From a virus: a DNA stretch of 24,892 nucleotides. The translations under genes and the position numbers were made by a program. How positions within the stretch are numbered: the stretch's first letter is position 1; the number at the start of each line of letters is the position of its first letter. Below, piece by piece: positions 14,186 through 20,619 of the stretch. A model generated the notes under the pieces. It was not told where the DNA came from. It saw nothing but the letters and a program-made list of their open reading frames with translations, and searched no databases. Where the stretch lies: IMG/VR virus record IMGVR_UViG_3300017727_000149, positions 1 through 24,892 of that record, one strand, 5' to 3'.

Positions 14186-14516
14186 TGATCTCTACTTGAA
14201 AATTAGTAGGCACTCCATCAGCACCTGTTATCTCTTGTCTTTCTACATACCCCCTTTTCTTTCCTTTTGTTTTCAAATAAAATATAGTCGCACTTGTTGA
14301 GTTCTCTGCTATTTGTCTATGTAATTGTGATTCAGCAAAATCTAATGCTACATTCTGCACATCATCTACTAGCTTTTTAAATTCTGGATCTGTATTATAC
14401 CAGTCGTAATAAGTTGTTCTTCCTATTCCTACTTTCTTACAGGCTGTTGTAACAACGCCTAAAGATTTTTCTAATGCATCTAATAATGCTTTTTTATGCT
14501 GTTCGGTTTTGTTCAT
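14148..14516 (-). CDS. terS: Terminase small subunit
   Basis: A 122-residue DNA-recognition subunit that selects phage DNA for packaging. Residues about 20-50 form a helix-turn-helix (VTTACKKVGIGRTTYYDWYN) followed by a helical oligomerisation part with FAESQLHRQIAENSTSATIF and LKTKGKKRGY. This is the layout of small terminases of the homeodomain-like/phBC6A51 type. The gene overlaps the dioxygenase gene by 23 bases and the large subunit by 38, so it is translated in tight coupling with DNA modification and packaging genes. Confidence 0.85.
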   Translation of the reverse strand: MNKTEQHKKALLDALEKSLGVVTTACKKVGIGRTTYYDWYNTDPEFKKLVDDVQNVALDFAESQLHRQIAENSTSATIFYLKTKGKKRGYVERQEITGADGVPTNFQVEIIDKTEDTDKQSL

Positions 14517-15384
14517 TTTCTATACTATCTTTATAATCTTTTGCTTCCTTTTTTCTTTGTCGTAATGAATCTAAATGATTAGGATCTAATCGGTTAGCTT
14601 CACGCACCATTTTCTTTTCTCTTATTCGGTCGATCTCTTCTTCTATTGTGTTGCATTGCCACATTCTTTCCAAAGAATAATAAACAACACTATACCTATA
14701 AGCTTTGTTGTTTTTATATTCAATGGGGCTTACTCCGTGTAATAAATCTTGCCCATCAAATATGGTTAATGAATTATCTGCTACTTCTAATGATATGTCT
14801 AGTTCTGGTATTACTAAATGCCCACCTTGCACATCTCCTTTAAACACAACCATATTGCTGTAAACATTTTTAAAGTTACCTGAATCGTAGTGATATTTCA
14901 GTTGATTGTTTTTGTTTACTATACCGCTTGTAAACACACTATTATTAATTACCCATTGTTCCTTTACCTTATCTTTTACTTTGTTTTTGTGGTCGTAATA
15001 TGTTTCAGGAAAAAACTCGTGATAATATTTGGATACTTCTTCTGCAAATCTGCTAATAACATAATGTTGTTTAGGGTGTGATGTACCCATTGCGCTAGCA
15101 CTACAATAATCGTGTTTGTTTTCTTGTCTTGGATTGTAACCAAATACTGCACTTGTGTTAACTAATCCGTGTGTTCTTTTGCCAGTTGCGTATTTTATAT
15201 TTTTAACCGCCCATCTTACATCGTTAGGTTTCTTTGGCAATATCCTGTAAAGCAAAATAGGTTTATTATTATGATATATAATTACATCATCTTTAATGTG
15301 TCTGCTTACATCAGATAGGATTGCAGTTCTTCTAATGTAATCTTTTTTATCAATAGGTTTTCTATCTACATCTATTCTTTTCAT
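14494..15384 (-). CDS. TET/JBP-family 2-oxoglutarate/Fe(II) dioxygenase
   Basis: A 296-residue oxygenase predicted to hydroxylate the methyl group of 5-methylcytosine or thymine in DNA, using Fe(II) and 2-oxoglutarate. Family landmarks are visible: FGYNPR near residue 81; VFTSGIVNKNNQLKYHYD ending in H165 and D167 (iron ligands); GGHLVIPELDISL (187-199); FDGQDLLHGV with H216 as the third ligand; and R230 in YRYSVVYYS, which binds 2-oxoglutarate. All catalytic residues are intact. The C-terminal 50 residues are a charged helix. The start overlaps the glycosyltransferase stop as ATGA and the end overlaps the small terminase gene. I am confident in the family; the base target is not determined by sequence. 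Confidence 0.88.
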   Translation of the reverse strand: MKRIDVDRKPIDKKDYIRRTAILSDVSRHIKDDVIIYHNNKPILLYRILPKKPNDVRWAVKNIKYATGKRTHGLVNTSAVFGYNPRQENKHDYCSASAMGTSHPKQHYVISRFAEEVSKYYHEFFPETYYDHKNKVKDKVKEQWVINNSVFTSGIVNKNNQLKYHYDSGNFKNVYSNMVVFKGDVQGGHLVIPELDISLEVADNSLTIFDGQDLLHGVSPIEYKNNKAYRYSVVYYSLERMWQCNTIEEEIDRIREKKMVREANRLDPNHLDSLRQRKKEAKDYKDSIENEQNRTA

Positions 15385-16124
15385 CGCATATCTTTTAATC
15401 TTAATTCAGCATTGCCTGTTGTTTTTCTAATATACATTTTACAAAATTCAGGAAACATACTTTGGATTTGATATATAGAATCATATACATATTGTTTTGT
15501 TCTTATCTCTTGTAGCCCTCCTTGTTCTTTATAATAGTTTGATTTAACTGTTAAGTAATCTAATCTGACAAGCCTTTTGTTTTTTATGTATTGCCTAATG
15601 CTGTATTCATAATCTTCTCCGTGGTTTGTAACACGATCTAAAAATTTATCGTGGTCAACTATAACACCAAACATAGAAGCAATTATATAACATAGCTTTG
15701 TGTATATTCTGTTCTTCATAAAATAGGGATTACCTGCTGCATAAATACCAAAAGTTTTAGCTTCTATTTGCTCACAAGCATTAAATCCTTTATAAAATAC
15801 ATCTTTTTCTAAATCCTCTACATCAATTAACTTATCTCTTTTTTTTCTTTGCACCTTTTCTATATCATCATCAAACATCATTAGCCTTGTTCCCTCTGGG
15901 TAATACTTTTCTATAAAGTTTCTTTGTCTGCCAATTGTTGGAACACCCACAACTATTTTATAATTATTACCAAGGCTTTCTTTATATATTTTTTCTTCTT
16001 CTTTATTTGCTACAAAAATTGTAATTAAATCTTTGTTAATGTTATAGTCTAATAAAAGCTTTAATGTTTTCTGTTTTATTGTTTCTGGTCGCTTATAAGA
16101 GGGTATTGCGATTTTATAATCCAT
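15381..16124 (-). CDS. TET/JBP-associated-type glycosyltransferase (GT-A)
   Basis: A 247-residue enzyme predicted to add a sugar to hydroxymethylated bases in DNA. The N-terminal strand and loop IAIPSYKRP (5-13) is the nucleotide-sugar site of GT-A enzymes. LMMFDDDI (about 81-88) supplies the DxD metal motif. GEDYEYSIR (169-177) is the acidic ED motif near the active site. The segment with NYYKEQGGLQEIRTKQ is reminiscent of the glycosyltransferases found beside phage TET/JBP genes. The ATG chosen lies 9 bases after an alternative TTG and overlaps the ParB-like gene end by 11. A virion-protein glycosyltransferase is less likely given the ATGA coupling to the dioxygenase. Confidence 0.78.
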   Translation of the reverse strand: MDYKIAIPSYKRPETIKQKTLKLLLDYNINKDLITIFVANKEEEKIYKESLGNNYKIVVGVPTIGRQRNFIEKYYPEGTRLMMFDDDIEKVQRKKRDKLIDVEDLEKDVFYKGFNACEQIEAKTFGIYAAGNPYFMKNRIYTKLCYIIASMFGVIVDHDKFLDRVTNHGEDYEYSIRQYIKNKRLVRLDYLTVKSNYYKEQGGLQEIRTKQYVYDSIYQIQSMFPEFCKMYIRKTTGNAELRLKDMR

Positions 16125-16695
16125 ACTTATCAATTAAAAATTTAAATGCCTGTGTGTTGTCCGTAAGGTTTTCCTTTTCTCTTATTGTTTCTAAATCTTT
16201 AATAGCCTTTTCATATTCATCTGCATTAAAATATAATGTTATTTGTTTTACCTTTGCATTGATATAGGTATCTAATTCTTGATCAAATATATCTTTGTCT
16301 AGCTGAGGCTCTTCATCCTCATCAAAATATATTCTTGGTAGATCTAATCCCCATTCCTTTAATTCATTTAGCTCCCATTCATTTGCTAACACATCCCAGT
16401 CCCACTCTCCGAAGCTACTGTTATCTTTAATAACAAACTCTTGTTTTTGTTTTTCTGATAAACCATTTGCCTGTATTACATAAACGTTTGTTAATCCTGC
16501 CTGTACTGCTGCTTTATATCTCATATTGCCACCCAGTATAATATTATTCTCATCCACAACAATTGGTCGCAACTGCATCATTTCTGGAAAATCCTTTATG
16601 CTTTTTACAAGCTTTGTAAACTTATAATCTTTTATTACCCTAGGATTTTCTGGATTGTTTTTTATTTTATTTATATTTATTTTAATAGGCTTCAT
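16114..16695 (-). CDS. Stand-alone ParB/Srx-fold protein of the DNA-modification type
   Basis: A 193-residue protein with a ParB-like N-terminal domain: NPENPRV (14-20), a central PIVVDENNIILGGNMRYKA with the GGNMR loop (55-59) that binds nucleotide in ParB proteins, and FVIKDNSSFGEWDWDVLANE (87-106). This is the ParB version usually joined to a phage DNA methyltransferase, and the EWGLDLP linker that normally leads into the methylase is present. Here a short helical tail (KQITLYFNADEYEKA) follows and no methylase. It is coupled to the glycosyltransferase gene. It might guide or regulate base modification; no partition role is expected. TTTATATA ends 5 bases before its ATG. Confidence 0.8.
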   Translation of the reverse strand: MKPIKININKIKNNPENPRVIKDYKFTKLVKSIKDFPEMMQLRPIVVDENNIILGGNMRYKAAVQAGLTNVYVIQANGLSEKQKQEFVIKDNSSFGEWDWDVLANEWELNELKEWGLDLPRIYFDEDEEPQLDKDIFDQELDTYINAKVKQITLYFNADEYEKAIKDLETIREKENLTDNTQAFKFLIDKYGL

Positions 16696-16709
16696 ACTTA
16701 TATATAAAT

Positions 16710-17261
16710 TTATTTAGTTTTTTTTATTAACTTTTTTATGTTTCTAAAACTATGATACACTTCCCAATAACTTATTTTTTTATCATTTGCATATTTTGTT
16801 AGATTACCATCAGTATTATAATATATATCTTTAAACATTTCTATATGTTGATCTATAAAATACAAATTTCTGTTCCTTTTTTGAATTATATTTAATCTTT
16901 TTTCAAGTTCTTTATGTAATTTATAAAAATCATAATAGTGAGGGGATCTTAATTTTACAGGTTTAGCGTTTACAAATCTACCTTCTTTATTCATAGCAAC
17001 CACATCACCATTTCTATCTATTCTTAAAGTTAGCATTTCTTTTTTATCTTTTCTTTTTATGTCTATAAATAAACTTCTTAATGTATTATAGATATACATA
17101 TGATTAAAGGTGTCTTCATAATCTATATTTAAGCCATTGTTTAATTTATTTAGTATTTTAAAATACATCTGGCTTACTATTTCTTTTGCATCCGTTTTGT
17201 TTGCGCCTAATTTCATAGCATATCTTAACCAGATTTTATGTTTGCTATATAAATTAATCAC
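16710..17261 (-). CDS. Sigma-70-like factor (paralog A), 183 aa
   Basis: A two-domain protein with the layout of small sigma factors. Residues 8-37 resemble region 2 (HKIWLRYAMKLGANKTDAKE then IVSQMYFKI). NIDYEDTFNHMYIYNTLRSL with FIDIKRKDKK (45-74) matches regions 2.2-2.4 in spacing. Residues 152-177 form a helix-turn-helix (NLTKYANDKKISYWEVYHSF) like region 4. Members of this type could direct phage late transcription on host RNA polymerase; this is inference. It starts with GTG 8 bases inside the DnaA-like gene and lies 14 bases before the ParB gene. A second copy with the same plan lies upstream. Confidence 0.65.
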   Translation of the reverse strand: MINLYSKHKIWLRYAMKLGANKTDAKEIVSQMYFKILNKLNNGLNIDYEDTFNHMYIYNTLRSLFIDIKRKDKKEMLTLRIDRNGDVVAMNKEGRFVNAKPVKLRSPHYYDFYKLHKELEKRLNIIQKRNRNLYFIDQHIEMFKDIYYNTDGNLTKYANDKKISYWEVYHSFRNIKKLIKKTK

Positions 17262-17676
17262 TTTGTGTTAGGTTTTTTATGGGCAGTTTATTTACTATTC
17301 TATAAATTCTACTTACATAATCATCACCTATGTAATCTATCTTATGCTTTATTGTTTCTCTTTTTAATCTTTTAAGATCTTCATCTGTATATCTTTGTTT
17401 AAAAATATCCAACCATTCATCTAGCTTTTCATTATACTTTCTATATACCTCAAAATTTCTTAAACTATATAGGGCGGTTGCGTGATTGTAACTCTTTCCC
17501 ATACTTATATAATAATCTTTAATATCATATAATGTAAAATTATAATGATTTCTTAATATAAAATTAAATAGAGATCTGGGCTCTGTATGTTTTCTGCTTC
17601 TGCTATCTTCAAATATATCTACACCAGATAAATCTTTTAGTAATTTTGCTATGTCTTTTAATTCTTTATTTTTCAT
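17254..17676 (-). CDS. DnaA domain IV-like DNA-binding protein, 140 aa
   Basis: A 140-residue protein whose centre (about residues 20-85) resembles DnaA domain IV: SRSRKHTEPRSLFNFILRNH, then YNFTLYDIKDYYISMGKSYN and HATALYSLRNF. The last part parallels the DnaA signature GRDHSTVxxA, with S-Y-N-H-A-T-A in the recognition helix. No AAA+ domain is present, so it is not an initiator ATPase; it may bind DnaA-box-like sites at the phage origin or regulate transcription. The ATG was preferred to an upstream TTG (9 codons earlier). The tail is basic. It precedes the sigma-like gene with an 8-base overlap. Confidence 0.65.
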   Translation of the reverse strand: MKNKELKDIAKLLKDLSGVDIFEDSRSRKHTEPRSLFNFILRNHYNFTLYDIKDYYISMGKSYNHATALYSLRNFEVYRKYNEKLDEWLDIFKQRYTDEDLKRLKRETIKHKIDYIGDDYVSRIYRIVNKLPIKNLTQSD

Positions 17677-17686
17677 CCTCACTTTT

Positions 17687-17968
17687 TTATTCTGTTCCTG
17701 CAATAATATGATCTGATGGATGTCTATTCCTGTTATACTGATCTATTCTCCATTGATCCTTTCTTTCTAACTTTTCTAATTCAAATGTTAAATGGTCTAT
17801 TGCTTTTTGTAAATCCTGATTAGGTGTTTTATGCTTTTTATATGCTCTAAGTATATAAGTTACTGCTGTGCCTAAATGATAATTTAACTCAAAATTATCC
17901 ACTACTTGCTTTGCTGTATATTCATTATCACCATTATAATATTCTGGTGTTTTAACTTTTGTTTTCAT
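17687..17968 (-). CDS. DUF3310 family protein
   Basis: A 93-residue helical protein with the family pattern: PEYYNGDNEYTAKQVVDNFE, then LNYHLGTAVTYILRAYKK and DLQKAIDHLTFELEKLE. The H-L-G-x-A-x-x-YILRA-x-KK core is the DUF3310 hallmark. The family is common in phages and has been called nucleotide kinase-like because of distant similarity, but the function is unproven. It sits between the RecE-like exonuclease (ATGA overlap) and the DnaA-like gene, in the DNA metabolism operon. Confidence 0.8.
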   Translation of the reverse strand: MKTKVKTPEYYNGDNEYTAKQVVDNFELNYHLGTAVTYILRAYKKHKTPNQDLQKAIDHLTFELEKLERKDQWRIDQYNRNRHPSDHIIAGTE

Positions 17969-18732
17969 AATGTTCCACTAATATAATAATTATCTATATC
18001 TACCCCGTCTATAAAATATGTTTCAAATATCTTCAATGCTTTCTTTACTTTCTCTTGACCTCTTAAATAAAATTCTTCACTACAATCCCACACCCCTATG
18101 TCTAAACTACCTTTGTCAATAACTACAAATTTAAAATCTTTATAGGATCTATCAAATAAATTACAATATAAATAACATTGCACATCATAAGAATATCTAT
18201 TTGCACTATGATGAAAATTTTTTATGTCAGTTGTGGTTTTTAAATCACAAATATAATGTCTTCCTAATACATCTGCTTTACCCCTAAAAGGGTAGCCATC
18301 TATTATTTTAATCATAGGCTGCTCAAAGATACTGTCCGTAATCATTTTTAAAGCTGTTTCGTTTCTAAAGAAAGCATCTGCTAATTTCTCTGCATTTTCT
18401 TTTTCTTTTATAGTAAACACTTTGCCGTGTTCTTCCTTAGCCAACTTATATGCTTTTGTGTTTTTCGATTGTACATCTACAAATATTTGTTTCTCAAATA
18501 CATCTGGCTCTAGAATTGCTGTGTGAAATAGCCACCCATCACGCAAGGCCTGAGATTGTGCACTTCCGTACTTCAAAACATACTTATAAGTTTTAGGGCT
18601 ACTTAATAAAAGCTTAATACTAGAACTAGATAATGCTAAATGATTTAATTCTCCATAATAAAAATCATCATTATACATTTTGTTAATTAGATCTTCTTCT
18701 TCGTAATGTTGACCGTTTAATAATTGTATCAT
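17965..18732 (-). CDS. RecE-like PD-(D/E)XK exonuclease (DUF3799)
   Basis: A 255-residue nuclease of the RecE/exonuclease VIII type, expected to chew one strand of linear DNA for recombination. Landmarks in order: LSSSSIKLLLSSPKTYK (34-50), GWLFHTAILEP with H70, the FRGKADVLG segment with D154, CDLKTT with D163 and K165, and QCYLYCNL with the QxxxY pair Q185/Y189. All catalytic positions of the fold are present. No RecT-like annealing protein is visible nearby, but the SSB-like proteins upstream may serve in the same pathway. ATGA overlaps join it to genes on both sides. Confidence 0.82.
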   Translation of the reverse strand: MIQLLNGQHYEEEDLINKMYNDDFYYGELNHLALSSSSIKLLLSSPKTYKYVLKYGSAQSQALRDGWLFHTAILEPDVFEKQIFVDVQSKNTKAYKLAKEEHGKVFTIKEKENAEKLADAFFRNETALKMITDSIFEQPMIKIIDGYPFRGKADVLGRHYICDLKTTTDIKNFHHSANRYSYDVQCYLYCNLFDRSYKDFKFVVIDKGSLDIGVWDCSEEFYLRGQEKVKKALKIFETYFIDGVDIDNYYISGTL

Positions 18733-18848
18733 CTCATATCTGCTTCAAAACAATTAATACTACAATATGGTTTTTGTTCTTCCATATCTTTTCCACATAC
18801 TCCGCACTCGTATTTATCCTCATAAGGATTATCTAAATAAATAAACAT
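18729..18848 (-). CDS. Mini zinc-binding protein, 39 aa
   Basis: A 39-residue protein with four cysteines in a CxxC...CxxxC layout (C15, C18, C29, C33): KYECGVCGKDMEEQKPYCSI then NCF. The YCS-x2-CF ending resembles TRASH/YHS-type treble-clef zinc ribbons. It ends in ATGA overlap with the RecE-like gene, so it may be a cofactor or regulator of that nuclease, but there is no direct evidence. Confidence 0.65.
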   Translation of the reverse strand: MFIYLDNPYEDKYECGVCGKDMEEQKPYCSINCFEADMR

Positions 18849-18877
18849 ATATTAAAGTTAAAATTAAACCCAGATAG

Positions 18878-19171
18878 CTAAAGCTTAATGCTATCATTTT
18901 TTCTTTGTATTTTTTCATATTCTTCTAATTTTTCTTCTACCCTCCTTGCTCTTTGTATTGCTCTTAGTTTATCACTTCTTAATCTATCTATAATATTATC
19001 AAAGGTTTTTCTTTCATTCTGTAACTGCCAGATATATAAACTAATATTAATCATCATCTTTTCAAACTCTTTCAGATCTTGATTATCACTTTTATCCCTC
19101 CACCTTTTTAATAATTCTAATACTGCGTGAAGATCTGCATTTGCTTGTAGGGTTGATAGATCCCTAATCAT
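18878..19171 (-). CDS. Coiled-coil protein of unknown function, 97 aa
   Basis: A soluble helical protein. The first half has a mixed pattern with RDLSTLQANADLHAVLELLK; the second half (about 50-95) is a charged coiled coil with QNERKTFDNIIDRLRSDKLR and RARRVEEKLEEYEKI. Small phage proteins of this style are often SbcC-like fragments or replication accessories, but I cannot name a family. ATGA overlap with the preceding 49-residue gene supports the start. Confidence 0.6.
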   Translation of the reverse strand: MIRDLSTLQANADLHAVLELLKRWRDKSDNQDLKEFEKMMINISLYIWQLQNERKTFDNIIDRLRSDKLRAIQRARRVEEKLEEYEKIQRKNDSIKL

Positions 19172-19317
19172 TTTATATTATAAATAATAGATCTTGCAAC
19201 GTTTTCTTTACCCTGCCAATAACTCCATTTATTAATGTCAGCTTCTTCTATTGCTATCTTTTTATTTATTTCACATAATCTTACTTCTGCTTTTAAATCA
19301 TCTAATTGTGTTCTCAT
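19168..19317 (-). CDS. Small helical protein, 49 aa
   Basis: The protein opens MRTQLDDLKAEVRLCEINKK, with a helix to about residue 28 and a Trp-containing end. It is separated by one base from the preceding stop and overlaps the next start as ATGA, so it fits precisely in the operon. It may be a partner of the next coiled-coil protein. No family recognised. Confidence 0.6.
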   Translation of the reverse strand: MRTQLDDLKAEVRLCEINKKIAIEEADINKWSYWQGKENVARSIIYNIK

Positions 19318-19318
19318 T

Positions 19319-19552
19319 TTATAATTTCTTTTTTAATTGTTTGTATTTCTTTTCTCTTGCTTTTTCCCACCCCTCTTTTGCTATTGTTGCAAATTCATAC
19401 AAAGCAGGTATGTCATCTAACATAGCGTCAGCATTCCATTCTAAATGAATAGTTCTTGCTTCATCTTGCCAGTCATCTACCTCTGCTTCTATATGTAAAA
19501 CCCCTGGGGATTGACTTAGGCTAATTGTTCTTGTTACGTAATATTCTTTCAT
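19319..19552 (-). CDS. Small acidic protein of unknown function, 77 aa
   Basis: Two parts: strands in residues 1-40 (EYYVTRTISLSQSPGVLHIE) and a C-terminal helix rich in Lys/Glu (AREKKYKQLKKKL). The first part contains several Trp and Asp residues, giving an acidic face. It follows the DUF8033-like gene with a 3-base gap and is in the same operon. No motif identifies a function. Confidence 0.6.
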   Translation of the reverse strand: MKEYYVTRTISLSQSPGVLHIEAEVDDWQDEARTIHLEWNADAMLDDIPALYEFATIAKEGWEKAREKKYKQLKKKL

Positions 19553-19555
19553 AGC

Positions 19556-19798
19556 TTATATAAAATTTTTATACTTATTTAAATTGCTTTTAAAATTATA
19601 TTCATCTTTGTCTACAACTTCTAAACCACATTCTCTTGCTACATAATTTATATGCTTTGAAGTCGTGGGGCTTGTTGTTCTACCCCCTACATTCCAGGGT
19701 AGCTTAACTAAATAAGGGTATTTTTTCACAGCCACTAACGTATCGTATGAATATACATTGTTGCCATCTACTCTTAAATTTTGTTTATATTTTTCCAT
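19556..19798 (-). CDS. DUF8033-like small phage protein, 80 aa
   Basis: A pattern of NNVYSYDTLVAVKKYPYLVK and TTSKHINYVARECGLEVV. The VYSYDT-x-VA and SKHINYVA elements recur in small marine phage proteins that I associate with DUF8033. The fold seems to be a strand pair followed by a helix. Function unknown; it may be a DNA- or protein-binding accessory. A TATAAT-containing A+T-rich gap lies upstream of its ATG. Confidence 0.65.
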   Translation of the reverse strand: MEKYKQNLRVDGNNVYSYDTLVAVKKYPYLVKLPWNVGGRTTSPTTSKHINYVARECGLEVVDKDEYNFKSNLNKYKNFI

Positions 19799-19838
19799 AG
19801 TTATAATTTTTATTAGTTATTGAATAAATTTAATAAAT

Positions 19839-19844
19839 ATTATA
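19839..19844 (-). promoter_or_regulatory. TATAAT -10-like box in the intergenic gap
   Basis: The 74-base gap between the DUF8033-like gene and the nuclease gene is nearly all A+T. On the minus strand it contains a perfect TATAAT about 40 bases before the ATG, but no convincing -35. It is a possible promoter; it is one of the few real gaps in the operon. Confidence 0.3.
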
Positions 19845-19872
19845 ATATAAACCAAATAATTCTTATAAAATT

Positions 19873-20292
19873 TTAATTATTATACGATTGTACTCTGTGC
19901 GCAAGATTTTCTGGAATTAAATAACAAGGCTTCTGAATCTTTTTTTTTGTCCATAATGTAGTGTCAGGGCAAAACATATTTACTTCCTCTGGCATCTCCA
20001 AATCATTTAGCCAAAAAAGATAATTGCCACTAGGATCATTAACAAAATATAATGCCACGCAATCTTCTTTAATAAGTTTTTCATATTTATATTTTTCTAT
20101 CATTTTATCTTTATAGTGTGTTTTTCTAAACTTCATTTCTATTACACAGCATTTGCCTTTTGGGGTATAACCTTTGGCGTCGTAATGCTCATAGCCTTTG
20201 CCACACCATTCCAGGTTCCATCCATCAAAGTTTAACAAAGTTACTATGGCTTGTTCCCACTTATGTACCTTATCTATCTTCATAAATTTCAT
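19873..20292 (-). CDS. PD-(D/E)XK nuclease-like protein, 139 aa
   Basis: A compact protein with the core PD-(D/E)XK residues in order: WEQAIVTLL with E13, the segment GYEHYDAKGYTPKGKCCVIE with D38, then E52-M-K54, all in the expected spacing for Holliday junction resolvases and small phage endonucleases. A strand-helix-rich C-terminal half follows (DCVALYFVNDPSGNYLFW). The assignment is from motif only, and an exonuclease, resolvase or restriction-like role remains open. Its start is either the first ATG or one three codons later; the former overlaps the upstream gene by 23 bases. Confidence 0.65.
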   Translation of the reverse strand: MKFMKIDKVHKWEQAIVTLLNFDGWNLEWCGKGYEHYDAKGYTPKGKCCVIEMKFRKTHYKDKMIEKYKYEKLIKEDCVALYFVNDPSGNYLFWLNDLEMPEEVNMFCPDTTLWTKKKIQKPCYLIPENLAHRVQSYNN

Positions 20293-20482
20293 TAAGATCG
20301 TTTATCCATCCTTGTACCTTTTTAATAGTGCCTTTACAATTACATCCACCTACATACTGATATTTATGATTCATATACTTTGCGTGCAACCTACTGATTA
20401 ATTCTAATTCATCCTTAGATATTCTATTTGGGCTTTGATTGTTTCTAAATGCTGTCCAGTCAGTGTAGTCTATATAGTCCAT
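20270..20482 (-). CDS. Small CxC protein, 70 aa
   Basis: Residues 1-40 are polar and helical. The second half reads YQYVGGCNCKGTIKKVQGW followed by INDLNEIYE, with an isolated CNC pair. The CNCKG-x3-K-x2-GW-x2-DLN pattern resembles small proteins adjacent to the DCGCEER gene in flavobacterial phages. The start forms a TAATG overlap with the gene before it. It may bind a metal; function unknown. Confidence 0.6.
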   Translation of the reverse strand: MDYIDYTDWTAFRNNQSPNRISKDELELISRLHAKYMNHKYQYVGGCNCKGTIKKVQGWINDLNEIYEDR

Positions 20483-20619
20483 TATTTTCTTTTAATCTTA
20501 ATGTTGTTCAGAAAATTCTTTCTTTCTTCACACCCACAATCCTCACCCCAGATTTTTTTTACCAAATACTTAATGCCTGTTATTGTTGTTATTTTCTCTA
20601 CTAAATCTCCTAATCGCAT
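20482..20619 (-). CDS. Small DCGCEER-motif protein, 45 aa
   Basis: The protein reads MRLGDLVEKITTITGIKYL, then KKIWGEDCGCEERKNFLN. This GxGD-x-VEK-x3-x2-GI and DCGCEER-K-x3-LN combination is a well-known tiny protein of Bacteroidota phages whose function is unknown to me. The two cysteines could bind a metal or redox partner. The start overlaps the sigma-like gene end by 10 bases and the stop overlaps the next start as TAATG, which argues strongly that it is translated. Confidence 0.7.
   Translation of the reverse strand: MRLGDLVEKITTITGIKYLVKKIWGEDCGCEERKNFLNNIKIKRK

Noticed and set aside
15700-15712. DnaA-box-like TGTGTATAT
   Set aside because: One mismatch to the consensus, inside the glycosyltransferase gene, and expected by chance in A+T-rich DNA.
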